NCBI GenBank assembly: GCA_002426885.1
Contig: DINU01000015.1
Span: 1 to 39,626, forward strand
From: Patescibacteria group bacterium UBA5532
GTDB lineage: Bacteria > Patescibacteriota > Gracilibacteria > BD1-5 > UBA2023
Length of the DNA stretch: 39,626 bases
Direction of reading: 5' to 3'
This document shows positions 39,586-39,626 of the stretch, piece by piece (positions within the stretch are counted from its first letter, which is position 1; the number at the start of each line of letters is the position of its first letter). A model generated the notes under the pieces. The model saw only the letters and a program-made list of their open reading frames with translations. It was not told the origin of the DNA and made no database searches. Made by a program: the position numbers and the translations under genes.

Positions 39586-39626
39586 ATGGCAAGGGTAGTT
39601 TATGGGATGCAGATAAAAGAACTCTT
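39586..39626 (+). CDS. Start of a gene cut by the window end
   Basis: ATG at 39586 opens MARVVYGMQIKEL and stays open to the edge. Too short to name. Confidence 0.35.
   Translation, partial: MARVVYGMQIKEL

Noticed and set aside
1..39626. CRISPR array, insertion sequence, prophage
   Set aside because: No regularly spaced repeats, transposase, integrase or phage structural gene could be recognised in any frame.

Overview
Organism. The window reads as bacterial chromosome that uses UGA as a glycine codon (translation table 25). Almost every conserved protein is broken under the standard code exactly where its family has glycine: FGSGWAW of superoxide dismutase, the GxGGxG start of Obg, QPGSSFK of the penicillin-binding protein, GVGYR at the end of the response regulator. 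Each becomes intact when TGA is read as Gly and only TAA/TAG stop. This recoding is known from Candidate Phyla Radiation bacteria (Gracilibacteria/BD1-5 and Absconditabacteria/SR1). The lineage is inferred from that and not from a marker-gene tree. All coordinates below use table 25.

Layout. 1-490: small gene split at a C9 tract. 489-3038 (-): ClpC. 3236-3919 (+): orphan OmpR-type response regulator. 4004-14847 (-): envelope block of LCP ligase, class A PBP, FtsE-like ATPase, polysaccharide flippase and a 1112-aa polytopic membrane protein. 15161-17556 (+): rsmH, an ftsL-like gene and pheS. 17614-19821 (-): interrupted accessory region, four overlapping reading frames with two junctions at T-runs. 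19929-21393 (+): cyclic-nucleotide-binding protein, peroxiredoxin and Fe superoxide dismutase. 21506-22219 (+): TspO-like membrane protein. 22398-22946 (-): Hsp20. 23067-24993 (+): SufS and a DsbA-like lipoprotein. 25037-26959 (-): 640-aa orphan protein. 26996-28267 (+): MurD. 28409-29695 (-): AAA ATPase. 29820-31556 (+): RecJ. 31560-32179: hairpin-rich intergenic region with a possible 33-aa basic peptide gene and the pyrB leader. 32180-33085 (+): PyrB. 33392-36351 (-): hydrolase, Nudix, Kazal/SLH-like secreted protein and ribosomal protein bL33. 36464-37828 (+): Obg. 38152-39550 (-): inorganic pyrophosphatase and two small unknown genes. 39586-end (+): start of a gene cut by the window edge.

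How the genes fit together. The cell makes peptidoglycan (MurD, class A PBP, LCP, FtsL-like, FtsE-like), exports a surface polysaccharide (flippase plus big membrane protein), and handles oxidative and protein-folding stress (SOD, peroxiredoxin, Hsp20, ClpC, SufS, DsbA-like, TspO-like). Cell-division genes that form one dcw cluster in most bacteria are scattered here.

Signals. Promoters are unusually easy to see: TTGnnn, usually a 16-bp spacer, then a TATAAT-like -10 close to the ATG. Most have very short leaders, two probably none. Shine-Dalgarno sequences are mostly absent. Strong intrinsic terminators separate the units. No rRNA, tRNA, CRISPR array or insertion sequence was found.
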